A DNA stretch of 13,671 bases from assembly GCA_001662425.1 (NCBI GenBank), contig BDDC01002098.1, forward strand, positions 2,615-16,285. The letters are read 5' to 3'. The position numbers and the translations under genes were made by a program. Below are positions 1 through 7,658 of this stretch, one piece after another. The stretch is from Chlamydomonas sphaeroides (taxonomy: Eukaryota; Chlorophyta; Chlorophyceae; Chlamydomonadales; Chlamydomonadaceae). Under the pieces are notes generated by a model. That model was not told where the DNA came from. It worked only from the letters and a program-made list of their open reading frames with translations, and ran no database searches. The stretch's first letter is position 1. Each line of letters begins with the position of its first letter.

Positions 1-1
1 C

Positions 2-172
2 CGGCCGCGCCTGGCGCCGCAAGTGGTGGCGGAGCCGGCGCATCGGAAGCCCGTGGCGGCGAGTCCGGCGGTGCAGGCGCGGGGCCTCCTGGGGCGGCCG
101 GCCCGGGGCGGTGGCGCTGCGCGGCCGTGGCAAGTGTGCGACGGGTCGAGGGGGCAGCGAGGACGGGGATGA
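2..172 (+). CDS. Possible 3' end of an unidentified protein-coding gene (partial)
   Basis: The register starting at base 2 stays open for 56 codons to a TGA at 170-172. It is rich in the codons that highly biased green-algal genes prefer (GTG, CTG, CAG, AAG, GAG, GCG), and nearly every third position is G or C. Register 1 on the same strand is open much further (to 615) but has weaker third-position bias, so I prefer register 2. The peptide is Ala/Arg/Gly/Pro-rich with no motif I recognise, so no function is offered. TGTAA pentamers at 333-337 and 489-493 lie 160-320 bases past the stop and would suit a 3' UTR. In such GC-rich DNA an open frame of this length can arise by chance, and a minus-strand gene in the same register is not excluded. 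Confidence 0.25.
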   Translation, partial: RPRLAPQVVAEPAHRKPVAASPAVQARGLLGRPARGGGAARPWQVCDGSRGQRGRG

Positions 173-2140
173 CGCCCTGGCTCGGGGCTTGGTTAGGCGT
201 CGGCGCCAGCGGTAGAGCGGGCTGCGAGCGCGCGTCGCGCAGCAGTGCGTCCTCCTCCCCAACGGCGCCCATACGGGCAGCATCGATGGATAAGGTGCGA
301 GCGGCGGGGGGTGCAGAGGCGTGGGGCGCTGCTGTAAGCGGCGGTGGGACCGAGAGGGGCGCCGCGGGCAGGTGGCGAGGGGGTTGGCGCACACCCGCCA
401 CTGGCAGCGCCCCGACCGGCGCCTCCGCGGCCGGCGGCTCGGCGTTTACGGGAGACATCGCGGAAGGAGGCAGTCGTCCCAGAAGGGATGTAAGGCTCCT
501 CTGCAAGTGGCGCGCGCCCGGGGAGCCGTGCGAGTTATGGAGGCCCGCGGCCGCGGCAGGGAACGGAGCAAGGCCTCGGCGTGAAGGCGTTTTGCAGCGG
601 CGTCGACCCCACTAAGCGGTGAGCGTGCAACTACCTTGGGCTTTCCATCGCTCACAGCGCTGTTGTCCGCCATAAGCTGCTCTGGGAATTCACGGCACAA
701 CTGCGATGCCTGCGGTGCCGCCCCACTGCCAACTGCCGCCTTGGCACCTCCTCATAAAAAATGTATTGGCAATCATGATCGCTTGTGGGGACGCGCCTGG
801 CATCGGAGGTCGCTGCAGCTGTCGCCTTGAGTTATGGGTCAAGGAACCTTGGCGCTGCGCGTGTGGGCGTTCCATCCAAGCTCTTGAAATTCATTATTGG
901 TACTGCATGTTGTCCGCGACAAGGGATGGGCACTTGCCAGAACTGTGCCGGCGAAACAGGCTCCATCCCTTCCGGCACAGCCCCGCCCCTTGCCCCGCCC
1001 CCATGTGAGATTGTGGCTGACGACCATTGCCCTCCCCCGTCACCCTCGCATTGCAGCGTATCGCAGCGAGGCGCATGGCGCCTATCAAGCTAGCATGGTA
1101 CCGCGAGGCACATGCAGCGCCCGGGGCCCCCTGCACATTCCGGTCTTCCGGCATGCCCACTTAACCCACCCCCGCCCATCTGCCTTGGCCCACAAGACTC
1201 GCCGTCTAGGTTGATAGGTGCTTGCAAGCGCGACGGCAGGAGCCGGCAGCCGCGCCCAGCTGCGCTAGCTCGTGCGCACGCTGTGCGCTTTAAACGCCTG
1301 GCAGAGGCTGTCGGCAGGCGAGCCACCCTCCGGCGCAGGGGGAAACGCGTCCCAGCGCAGCTCCGGCGCATGGGTGCATGGCTCGGCCCAAAAAGAGGCC
1401 ACCCAGACCAGACGCACATGTTGGTCATTATGCGGTTGTCGCCGGGGCTAATTCAGGGGTCTCGGGCACGCTAAGCTCCGTGCCCTCACCCCAAGGGCCG
1501 GACCTAGGCGCCCGATCTGCCTAAAGGCAATCCGACGTTTGCACCTCCCTCGGCGTGAGCTGTCTGCAGCAGAAGACGCTTGAGCCTGTCACGGCGCTAG
1601 CTGTCTGAAGCAGCAGCTCAGCTGTGACTCGAAAGCGTTTCACCTAGCTGGGTACTGGAGTTTTCCGCGCTTGCCAACGCTAGAGCTCAGTGCGGATGGT
1701 GATCCACTTATGGGGACTAGGGTGTGACACCAAGACTGTATAGCAGCCTGCAGCATCCACGCGAGCGCTTTGCGTGAGCTGCGGCAGTGCACACAAGTGT
1801 CAAGAGTGTGCAGCGCCTTCGCCACCACGTACGCTTCACATGCTGTTCGCGTTCGGTGGCCACACGTGGCTGCTCCCAGATACTTGCAAGTGCTGCAACA
1901 CGCGTGTGCTGCCTGAACCAGACACGCCGCTGCTGTCCTCGGGCTGCGGATGCAGCAGCTCCGTTGCAGCCAGGAAGGGCTGCAGAGCCTCTTCAACTCA
2001 TGCGCTGAGCGCTCTGCTGAGGGCGCGAGCGCGAAGGGAAGCCGATACGGCCTTGGGGCTAGGCCAGTGGGTCCGTCACCAGCTGACTGGCCGGCGCACA
2101 AGCGGGACGGGCAGGGCAGCGTTGTCCTCATCGCCAGTCG
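173..2140. other. About 2 kb with no recognisable gene
   Basis: I read both strands and found no conserved protein segment, tRNA, snRNA or transposon remnant. Several open frames of 80-165 codons exist, for example 1090-1428 and 1640-2131 on minus and 1112-1474 on plus. Their predicted peptides are rich in Arg, Cys and Ser with no consistent codon preference, as expected from chance frames in GC-rich DNA. The part around 640-1000 is noticeably less GC-rich than its surroundings. The left end may hold the 3' UTR of the partial gene at the window edge (TGTAA at 333 and 489). The right end is the flank downstream of the P2 gene. Confidence 0.5.
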
Positions 2141-2145
2141 TTACA
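2141..2145 (-). terminator. TGTAA polyadenylation signal of the P2 gene
   Basis: Plus-strand TTACA reads TGTAA on the minus strand, about 50 bases beyond the P2 stop codon at 2195. TGTAA is the established near-upstream poly(A) element in volvocine and many other green algae. Its position supports the tiny last exon proposed for this gene. Expected mRNA 3' end: roughly 10-20 bases further, near 2125. Confidence 0.7.
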
Positions 2146-2194
2146 CGGTGACCCGAGAGGCACCAAGCTCCGGCTGCTGGCAGGTCGAGACCGC

Positions 2195-3118
2195 TTAGTC
2201 AAACAGGGAGAAGCCCATGTCCTGCGGTGGGTGGAAGGGAGAGGGCAGCCGTCAAGGGATTGCTGTGATGGAGGAGGGATACACACATTCATGTATGGGC
2301 CAGGCGATTCGCTGCAACGTTTGGGCGCCAGGGCAGCAGCTCGCCCGCGCAGCACATGTCACGACATGTACGGCGAGCAACCGCAGAAACGACAGCACGA
2401 ACAACAGCGAAGCCCTTCACAGACTTCGTGTGCAGCGGAACGTGCATGCCCGAGCCCACGCTACGCCATGCGCCACAAGCGAAGCCCCACTCCGCGGGGC
2501 GCGTCCCTGTTCTGCCCGCCAGCTAAGTAGTGGTGCTGCCCACCAGTGGTGGTTCTACACACCAGGCGCAGGGCTGCGAATTTCTCACCTCCTCCTCAGT
2601 GGGCTCCTTCTTCTCCTCCTTCTTGGCAGCGGGGGCGGCGCCACCAGCGGCAGCACCACCGGCCGCGGGGGCGGCAGCGACGGCACCGCCCGAGGGGACG
2701 GAGGCCAGCTTGGCGCGGCCGGCCTTCAGGACCTGTATGCGGAAATTAAAGCAGCTGGCCTCAATACATGCAAGCTTCCACACGCTCGCGCGAACAGTAC
2801 CAGAGAGGCATTCACGCACCTCCTGCAGGTCCTTGCCCTCCAGCTCCGCGATGAGCTTGCTGACCTTCTCGGCGTCAGCCTCAACGCCGACTGCGGACAG
2901 GGCCGGAGCAATGACGGAGTCAGTAGGCCGAGCCGCCACATCGTCGCCGCCAGCATCGCGGCTTACCAGAGCTCAGAATCTTGGTGACATCATCGGCGGT
3001 GGGGCTGGCCTTGCCCCCCAGAACCGCCTGTGCAGAGAGCGAGAGGTGGTCAGTCGCCGACCGAATGCCGACCCTTTGCAGCTAAGCCTACCAGCAGGTA
3101 CGCGGAGACCACACGCAT
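2195..3118 (-). CDS. RPLP2: 60S acidic ribosomal protein P2 (five exons)
   Basis: P2 pairs with P1 on P0 to form the stalk of the large cytosolic ribosomal subunit, which recruits and stimulates translation GTPases. The exons on minus are 3118-3092, 3027-2967, 2890-2820, 2732-2589 and 2221-2195, giving 109 residues, a normal length. All four introns are GT-AG and the phases agree. The start MRVVSAYLLAVLGGKASPTA and the following GVEADAEKVSKLIAELEGKD form the helical P1-binding domain (residues 1 to about 60). KLASVPSGGAVAAAPAAGG leads into the Ala/Gly/Pro hinge, then a Lys/Glu stretch. The last exon encodes only DMGFSLFD and the stop; this is the universal P-protein tail that contacts elongation factors. 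The ATG at 3116-3118 has A at -3 and is the only start that gives the conserved N-terminus. The usual SDDD/SEEE acidic run before the tail is replaced by PTEEE, so the phosphorylatable serine normally there is absent. A further small acidic exon in the last intron cannot be excluded. The gene is divergent from the acyltransferase gene. Confidence 0.95.
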
Positions 3119-3918
3119 TTTAGCGGGATCCGAGCTTTAACCGGTACTTGTACTGGCTAGGGAAAGGAGGGAGTGAAACGTCGCGCGCTGGGGCTTAACT
3201 TTGACACTCCGGCCCATGCGGCTGTTGGCTGCCCTGCTATCGCTGCGTGCAGCTCGCAAACCCAGTACAAGCATCTATGAACAACCAGCAAAACATACGC
3301 CTGCGCGCTGAGGGCTTGCAGTCTCCCTCAAGGTCTGGGCGACTCCCCGAGGTCCCCCGGCTGTGAATCGTGCGTCGAAGCCGCAGCAAACAAGCCCAGG
3401 TTACCCCGTCCGTCCATTATGAAGTCACCGCCATGGACAACCATCAGCAGGAACATTGTGCAATTCCGCTGCCCGCAAAGCCGCGCGCATGCTGCCGCAG
3501 TCCCTCGCAGGCCGTGCCGGTGATAACGAGCTTATCGGGCTTGATACCCGTTTTCCTCTCTGGTGGTGGACAGGAGTCGGTACTGTTCATTCCTTCTGGC
3601 CTGTTGAGAGCTGTCTAATCCGTCCGCCGGCCCGTCACCGGCTTCCCGCCCATCCCCGGGCGTGCCCGCCTCGCCTAGCCTGTGCCAGCGGTTACCGCGC
3701 GTCCCCAGAACGCCGTCCAACAAGCGGTCGACTTCACCACCACCACCACCCACTGCATGTCCGAGGAGGCGCGGTCGCTCCTGCGGGCGTTGGCGGGTTA
3801 CCCTCGTACGGTCGGTCGTACGGTCTGCCACGCAGGCGTTCAATGCACGGGTAACGCTTGCAGTCACATCCCCAGTTCGCACGGACTCGCTACATCTTCA
3901 CCTTGACCCCACGCAACC
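3119..3918. promoter_or_regulatory. Shared upstream region of P2 (minus) and plastid acyltransferase (plus)
   Basis: These 800 bases lie between two start codons facing opposite ways, so both promoters and both 5' UTRs must be here unless a 5' UTR intron extends elsewhere. On the P2 side, minus-strand ATGGGCC (plus 3211-3217) lies about 95 bases before the P2 start. This matches the TGGGCC 'site II' element that is enriched upstream of ribosomal protein genes in land plants; its role in algae is my inference. A pyrimidine-rich minus-strand stretch follows near 3160-3175. I see no convincing TATA box for either gene. On the acyltransferase side there is a possible uORF at 3757-3906. Confidence 0.5.
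3757..3906 (+). other. Possible upstream ORF in the acyltransferase leader
   Basis: An ATG at 3757 opens 49 codons ending with TGA at 3904-3906, only 12 bases before the main start and in the same frame. It begins MSEEARSLLRALAGYP and has a fairly protein-like composition. If transcription starts upstream of 3757, ribosomes would meet this ORF first. An alternative is that it is leader sequence with no role, or that the transcript starts downstream of it. No homologue is recognised. Confidence 0.3.
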
Positions 3919-5491
3919 ATGCTGCTCTCTCAGCGGCGCGTGGCCGCGCCTGGCTACCGTGCCTCGGGCTCGGCTTCGCGAGCGCGGCTATGCATTCGCG
4001 CGACCGCGGCGCCTCCCGCCACGCGCGACCCAGGCACCGCAGCACCTCCCCAATACCACCAGCCCCAGCTGGCGGGTATCCTGAACGAGCAGCAGTTCAA
4101 GGGCGTGCTGGCTAAGTTGGTCGCTGGAGGCAAGCTTGCGCCGCAGATGCAGGCCGCGTGGGAGTTCTTCTACGATGGTTACAAGAAGGCTGTCACGAAC
4201 AGCGGCGTGCCGGGGCGGGACGAGAAGCTCGCGACCCAGGTGCAGACGACCATCCTCGACAATGTGATGCTGCAGTTCCAGGACCCCTACACTTTCCCCA
4301 GCCACCACCAGCGCATCCTTGAGCCCTATGACTATTACGAGTTTGGGCAGCGCTATGTGGGCTCGCTCATCGACTTCCAGAACTCGGTGCTTGGCCACCG
4401 CGAGCGTTGGGACCGCGTGCAAGAGCTGCTGGAGCAGAAGCACAACGTCGTGCTGCTGGCGAACCATCAGACGGAGGCGGACCCCGGTGTGTTCGCACAC
4501 ATGCTCCAGGCCACGCACCCCACGCTGGCCACGGACGTCATCTACGTCGCCGGCGACCGCGTCGTGACCGACCCCCTCTGCAAGCCCTTCTCCATGGGCC
4601 GCAACCTTTTTTGCGTGCACTCCAAGAAGCACATCGACGACGTGCCGGAGCTCAAGGCCGCGAAGGCCGAGACCAACCGCAAGACGCTCATCGCCATGCA
4701 GCGCCGCCTTAACGCCGGCGGCACGCTGATGTGGATCGCGCCCAGCGGCGGCCGTGACCGGCCCAAGAACGATGTGTGGACGCCGGACAACTTTGACCCG
4801 GCCGCCGTTGAGCTGATGTACAACCTGAGCAGCCGCGCCAAGCAGCCCGGCCACATTATCCCCATGGCCATGTACTCGTACCCGCTCATGCCGCCGCCCA
4901 AGACCATTGAGAAGTCCATCGGCGAGCTGCGCTACACCGCCTTCACTGGCGTGGGCATCAGCATGTGTGAGGAGCTAGACGTCAAGGCCATCACGGCTGG
5001 CAGCGAGAAGGAGGTGGGGCACGATGGGGAGGGCCGCGGCGGCGGGGTTTTGGGGGGGGGGCCGGGACGGCGCGGCGCGGCGCAACGAGGGAGCTGTGTG
5101 TTCAACTTTTAGCAACGAGGGAGCTGTGTGTCCGACAGCAGCCCAGGGCCGCCAAGCGGGACAGAAACGTGGGGGCTTTGGGGCACGCAATCCGTGTTTG
5201 CAGCGACAATGGCTTGCGTGGCTCCGCTGCCAACTCACCGTCCTGTTGAGCCCCAACGCCCCAGCCCTGCCCTGCACCGCCAGCCTGCCACTGCCCTGTC
5301 GTGCCCCGCCTCACCAGCGGCCTCCCGTCCCCTCCCCTGCCCGCTCTCTACCCGCCCAGATGCACGGCACGGTGCTGGCCACGGCGGCGCACAGCGCTGT
5401 CACCGCCGCGTACCAGTCCATGGAGAAGGCCATCCTGGACCCCGCGTACCGGGCCGCGCACAAGGAGTTCTCGCAGCCCTGGCTCGCCTGA
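3919..5491 (+). CDS. ATS1: Plastid glycerol-3-phosphate acyltransferase (two exons)
   Basis: This soluble stroma-type enzyme acylates sn-1 of glycerol-3-phosphate from acyl-ACP, giving lysophosphatidate, the first step of plastid glycerolipid synthesis. Exons are 3919-5013 and 5360-5491 (408 residues, phase 0, GT-AG). Residues 1 to about 36 have no acidic residue and are Arg/Ala/Ser-rich, a chloroplast transit peptide with an I-R-A cleavage-like site at 26-28. A helical domain follows (about 50-130), then the acyltransferase domain. The NHQTEAD box holds the H-x4-D pair H183/D188; K237-H238 lie in VHSKKHID, and R279 and R281 in PSGGRDRP (275-282). Compared with the squash enzyme, residues H139, D144, K193, H194, R235 and R237 all map with the same offset of 44, so catalytic and phosphate-binding residues are intact. 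The short second exon supplies the C-terminal helix (ALLxAAHxAVTAAYQ-like, ending SQPWLA). The start is the first ATG after an in-frame TGA at 3904. The gene symbol follows Arabidopsis. Confidence 0.95.
5014..5359 (+). other. Single intron of the acyltransferase gene
   Basis: The 346-base intron runs from GTGGGG to CCCAG and joins codons at phase 0. It holds a run of ten G residues (about 5052-5061) and a 30-base tandem duplication. Reading through from exon 1 gives a stop at 5110-5112, so unspliced RNA would yield a protein lacking the C-terminal 43 residues. Confidence 0.85.
5082..5131 (+). repeat. Two direct copies of a 20-base motif, 30-base period
   Basis: GCAACGAGGGAGCTGTGTGT occurs exactly at 5082-5101 and 5112-5131, separated by ten A/T-richer bases. 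It lies inside the acyltransferase intron and has no evident role; a recent local duplication is the simplest explanation. Confidence 0.9.
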
Positions 5492-5582
5492 GCGCCGGCG
5501 CGGGACGCAGCAGGCGGTACTGGAGCGGCGGCAAGGAGCTGCCTGCTGGGACAGCGTGGCAGCGGAGCCGTGGCTCCTGGTC

Positions 5583-5639
5583 GGGACTGGGCGCGGCGAC
5601 GGCGCCAAGCCGCCTTGCCGGGACGGGGCGCGGCGACGG
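5583..5639 (+). repeat. Imperfect 20-base direct repeat in acyltransferase 3' region
   Basis: GGGACTGGGCGCGGCGACGG at 5583-5602 recurs at 5620-5639 with one substitution (T to G), a spacing of 37 bases. No function is apparent. Confidence 0.8.
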
Positions 5640-5874
5640 AGCAGAGAGCAGCATGGCGCTCGCCCAGGCTCGCGGTGGCTGGGCGGCAGCGGCCTGGCTT
5701 CACATTATGTGCGGGGTGGCCTGGCGCCGTGCACGCCGCCGTCGGGTGCTGCCGGACGCTGGGCCCGTGGCTGCGGGGCCGCCTGCCCTGAGCAGGAGTT
5801 GTCGAGGCGGCAAGAGCGCCGGATAGGCGTTGGCCTGTGCGCTGTGTGGTGTGACGGTGTGGGTATGGCGGTGG

Positions 5875-5920
5875 GGCACACCGAAGCGAGGGCGCTGGCA
5901 CACCGAAGCGAGGGCGCTGG
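5875..5920 (+). repeat. 22-base tandem repeat, two exact copies
   Basis: The unit containing CACACCGAAGCGAGGGCGCT occurs at 5875-5896 and again at 5897-5918 with no spacer, plus two further matching bases. It lies about 390 bases downstream of the acyltransferase stop, probably within its 3' UTR. Confidence 0.9.
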
Positions 5921-6440
5921 CGCCCGGTCGTGTGATGCGCAGCTCGGGCACTGGGTCAGCGGCGCCACCAGCGCCGCTGCTGTGTGCTCGAGCACTGAAT
6001 GAAAGGGTTTACGGGCCAATTGGGAATGGCAGACGATTCTTGCGCTAGTCTATGTGTGGTGCTGGATGGAAGCCCATGGCCCGGCACGGCTGGGCCCGAC
6101 GCTGGCGATAGCAGGGAGGGAGAGGGGTGGCGCTTGCATCCGCATTACATGGGCCGCGAGGCCCTGGGTCGCTGCGCCCACAGGGTGCCATTTTTGTGCA
6201 GCCGGCTCACGCCGCTACAGACCGAGGAGAGGCATGGGAGCGAGGCCTGTCGGCCGTGTGCTATCTGACCTTCCTTGACTCTGATGTTTCCGCCGTTAAG
6301 CCGGGTGACGGTGATGCGGTGAGCGCTGGGATGCTTGTGGACGGCGGCGCCGCGGCGGTGGCCTGTGGGCAGGCAGGGTCCGGATGGCGTGAGCGGATGC
6401 ATCGCCACTCGGCTCTTCGGAAGCCACGGCCTTTCTCGGC

Positions 6441-6445
6441 TGTAA
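6441..6445 (+). terminator. Candidate TGTAA polyadenylation signal of the acyltransferase gene
   Basis: This is the first TGTAA I find on the plus strand after the stop at 5491. It implies a 3' UTR of about 960 bases, long but within what volvocine algae show. A variant signal nearer the stop could be used instead. Confidence 0.45.
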
Positions 6446-7186
6446 GCGCGAGCCCTGCTGACTCACGACGGGCGCTGTCCCCGGCGATGCCGCTGCAGCG
6501 CCTGCGGCCGCCTTGCCGTCCGAGCCGCTGGGTGCTCCGCCAGCAGCCACAGGCGTCGGTTGCCTGAAAGCGGTGGCGGTGGGAGAACAACGCGTCAACG
6601 CGGCGGGCAGCGTCGGTAAGATAGTAGCATGCAAGCATCGCATGGCCGTGAATACGTAACGGGTGCCAGCAGCCAGTGAAGGTGCCCCCTTGCTGCAACT
6701 TAGCGCCTGGTTCTGCTGCTTGCCGGCCTAGAGCCCACCTTCCATACCGCTGCCTCCAGTAGCGCAGTGTGAACCACTCCTTTTTCAACCATTTGAGGTA
6801 GCCGTACTGAGGAGGGATGCGCATTTGAGCGGCTTGGGGGAAGCCAGAGGGTTTACGCAAGAGGGGTGCGGAGGAGAGGGCGCGTGCCATGCCGCTTGTC
6901 CCGCGTCCCTTTGGCCCCCCTCTAGGGCTGCAACCAGCACGTGGTTGCACGCGCGGCCTGACCTGGTGCGCGAGGCCGATGAGGAATGGAAGCAGCAAGT
7001 GCAGAGGCACGCACACCGGACCCAAGCAGATAATCATTTGTTTCAATGCAGGACGCTGTGAAAGCTTGTTATGAGGCGCAGGCGTCGTTTGCCAGACTGA
7101 AAGGCGCGACCAATTTTTTAACGCGCTGGTTTGTGCACAGCGTTTCGTGTGGCTCGCCCCCGTAGTTGTGTATGATACGGTGTCGC

Positions 7187-7282
7187 TTTAAATAGGTGCG
7201 GTCGCGTTGCAGCCGGTGTCAGTGACACGAACCCTGACGCCTGAGAGCGGCCCCACTTGTTCCATTCCGTCTCGCATATAAG
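7187..7282 (+). promoter_or_regulatory. Two TATA-like boxes without an assigned gene
   Basis: TTTAAATA (7187-7194) and TATAAG (7277-7282) stand in a locally less GC-rich stretch. No recognised start codon or coding exon follows on plus; a transcript starting here would run antisense to the 3' end of thioredoxin z. This may be plain AT-richer spacer. Confidence 0.15.
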
Positions 7283-7658
7283 CTGGGCAGGCCCACGCTT
7301 TGTGGCTTGGAAGTTCAAATGCGGCTCATGTGAACGGCTTTGAGTGTTGGGCGTAGCTCCGTCACGTTAACAATCCGAAACAGCAACTTCGCCACAACAA
7401 CTCGAGTGGTCCTTGCGCACGCCACAATCGGCGTCAAGCGGTTCGACCCACTCATTTCCCCCTCGCAGCGCACGCCAGCGGCCTGCCATGCACTGCGCTC
7501 CAGGCAGACGGCACCAGGCTCCGTCACGTGCACCCCACCTCACCAGTCACCATATACACCAACCAACACCTACACACACATCCACCTTCCCAAGGCCCCT
7601 CACACGCCGCCACCGGCTCAGCCCGGCAAGCCAACAAGCACACCCCAACGCACATCTC

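Larger units (their letters stand above)
5492..7658. other. Acyltransferase 3' region and convergent intergenic space, no recognised gene
   Basis: This lies between two stop codons of convergent genes. The left 950 bases up to TGTAA at 6441 probably form a long, GC-rich 3' UTR, as is common in volvocine algae. The rest (about 6450-7658) should hold the thioredoxin z 3' UTR on its right side. Contents seen: an imperfect 20-base duplication (5583-5602 and 5620-5639, one mismatch), a 22-base tandem repeat at 5875-5920, a less GC-rich stretch near 6770-7330 with two TATA-like boxes (7187-7194 and 7277-7282), and a GTGTCA/TGACAC hairpin arm pair at 7216-7228. A minus-strand frame at 6261-7046 stays open for 261 codons but has no motif I recognise. 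Confidence 0.5.

Noticed and set aside
1640..2131. 163-codon minus-strand open frame
   Set aside because: Cys/Ser/Arg-rich with no motif and mixed codon use; not supported as a gene.
2217..2987. 256-codon plus-strand open frame
   Set aside because: Antisense to P2 exons 4 and 3; the minus strand gives the complete ribosomal protein.
3988..4854. 288-codon minus-strand open frame
   Set aside because: It is the antisense shadow of the acyltransferase first exon; the plus strand carries all catalytic motifs.
5875..5920. Short direct repeats considered as a CRISPR-like array
   Set aside because: Only two copies with no spacer, in a eukaryotic nuclear context; this is a simple tandem duplication.
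7440..7449. GGTTCGACCC resembling a tRNA T-loop/B box
   Set aside because: The flanks do not pair as a T stem, and no acceptor, D or anticodon arms are found around it.
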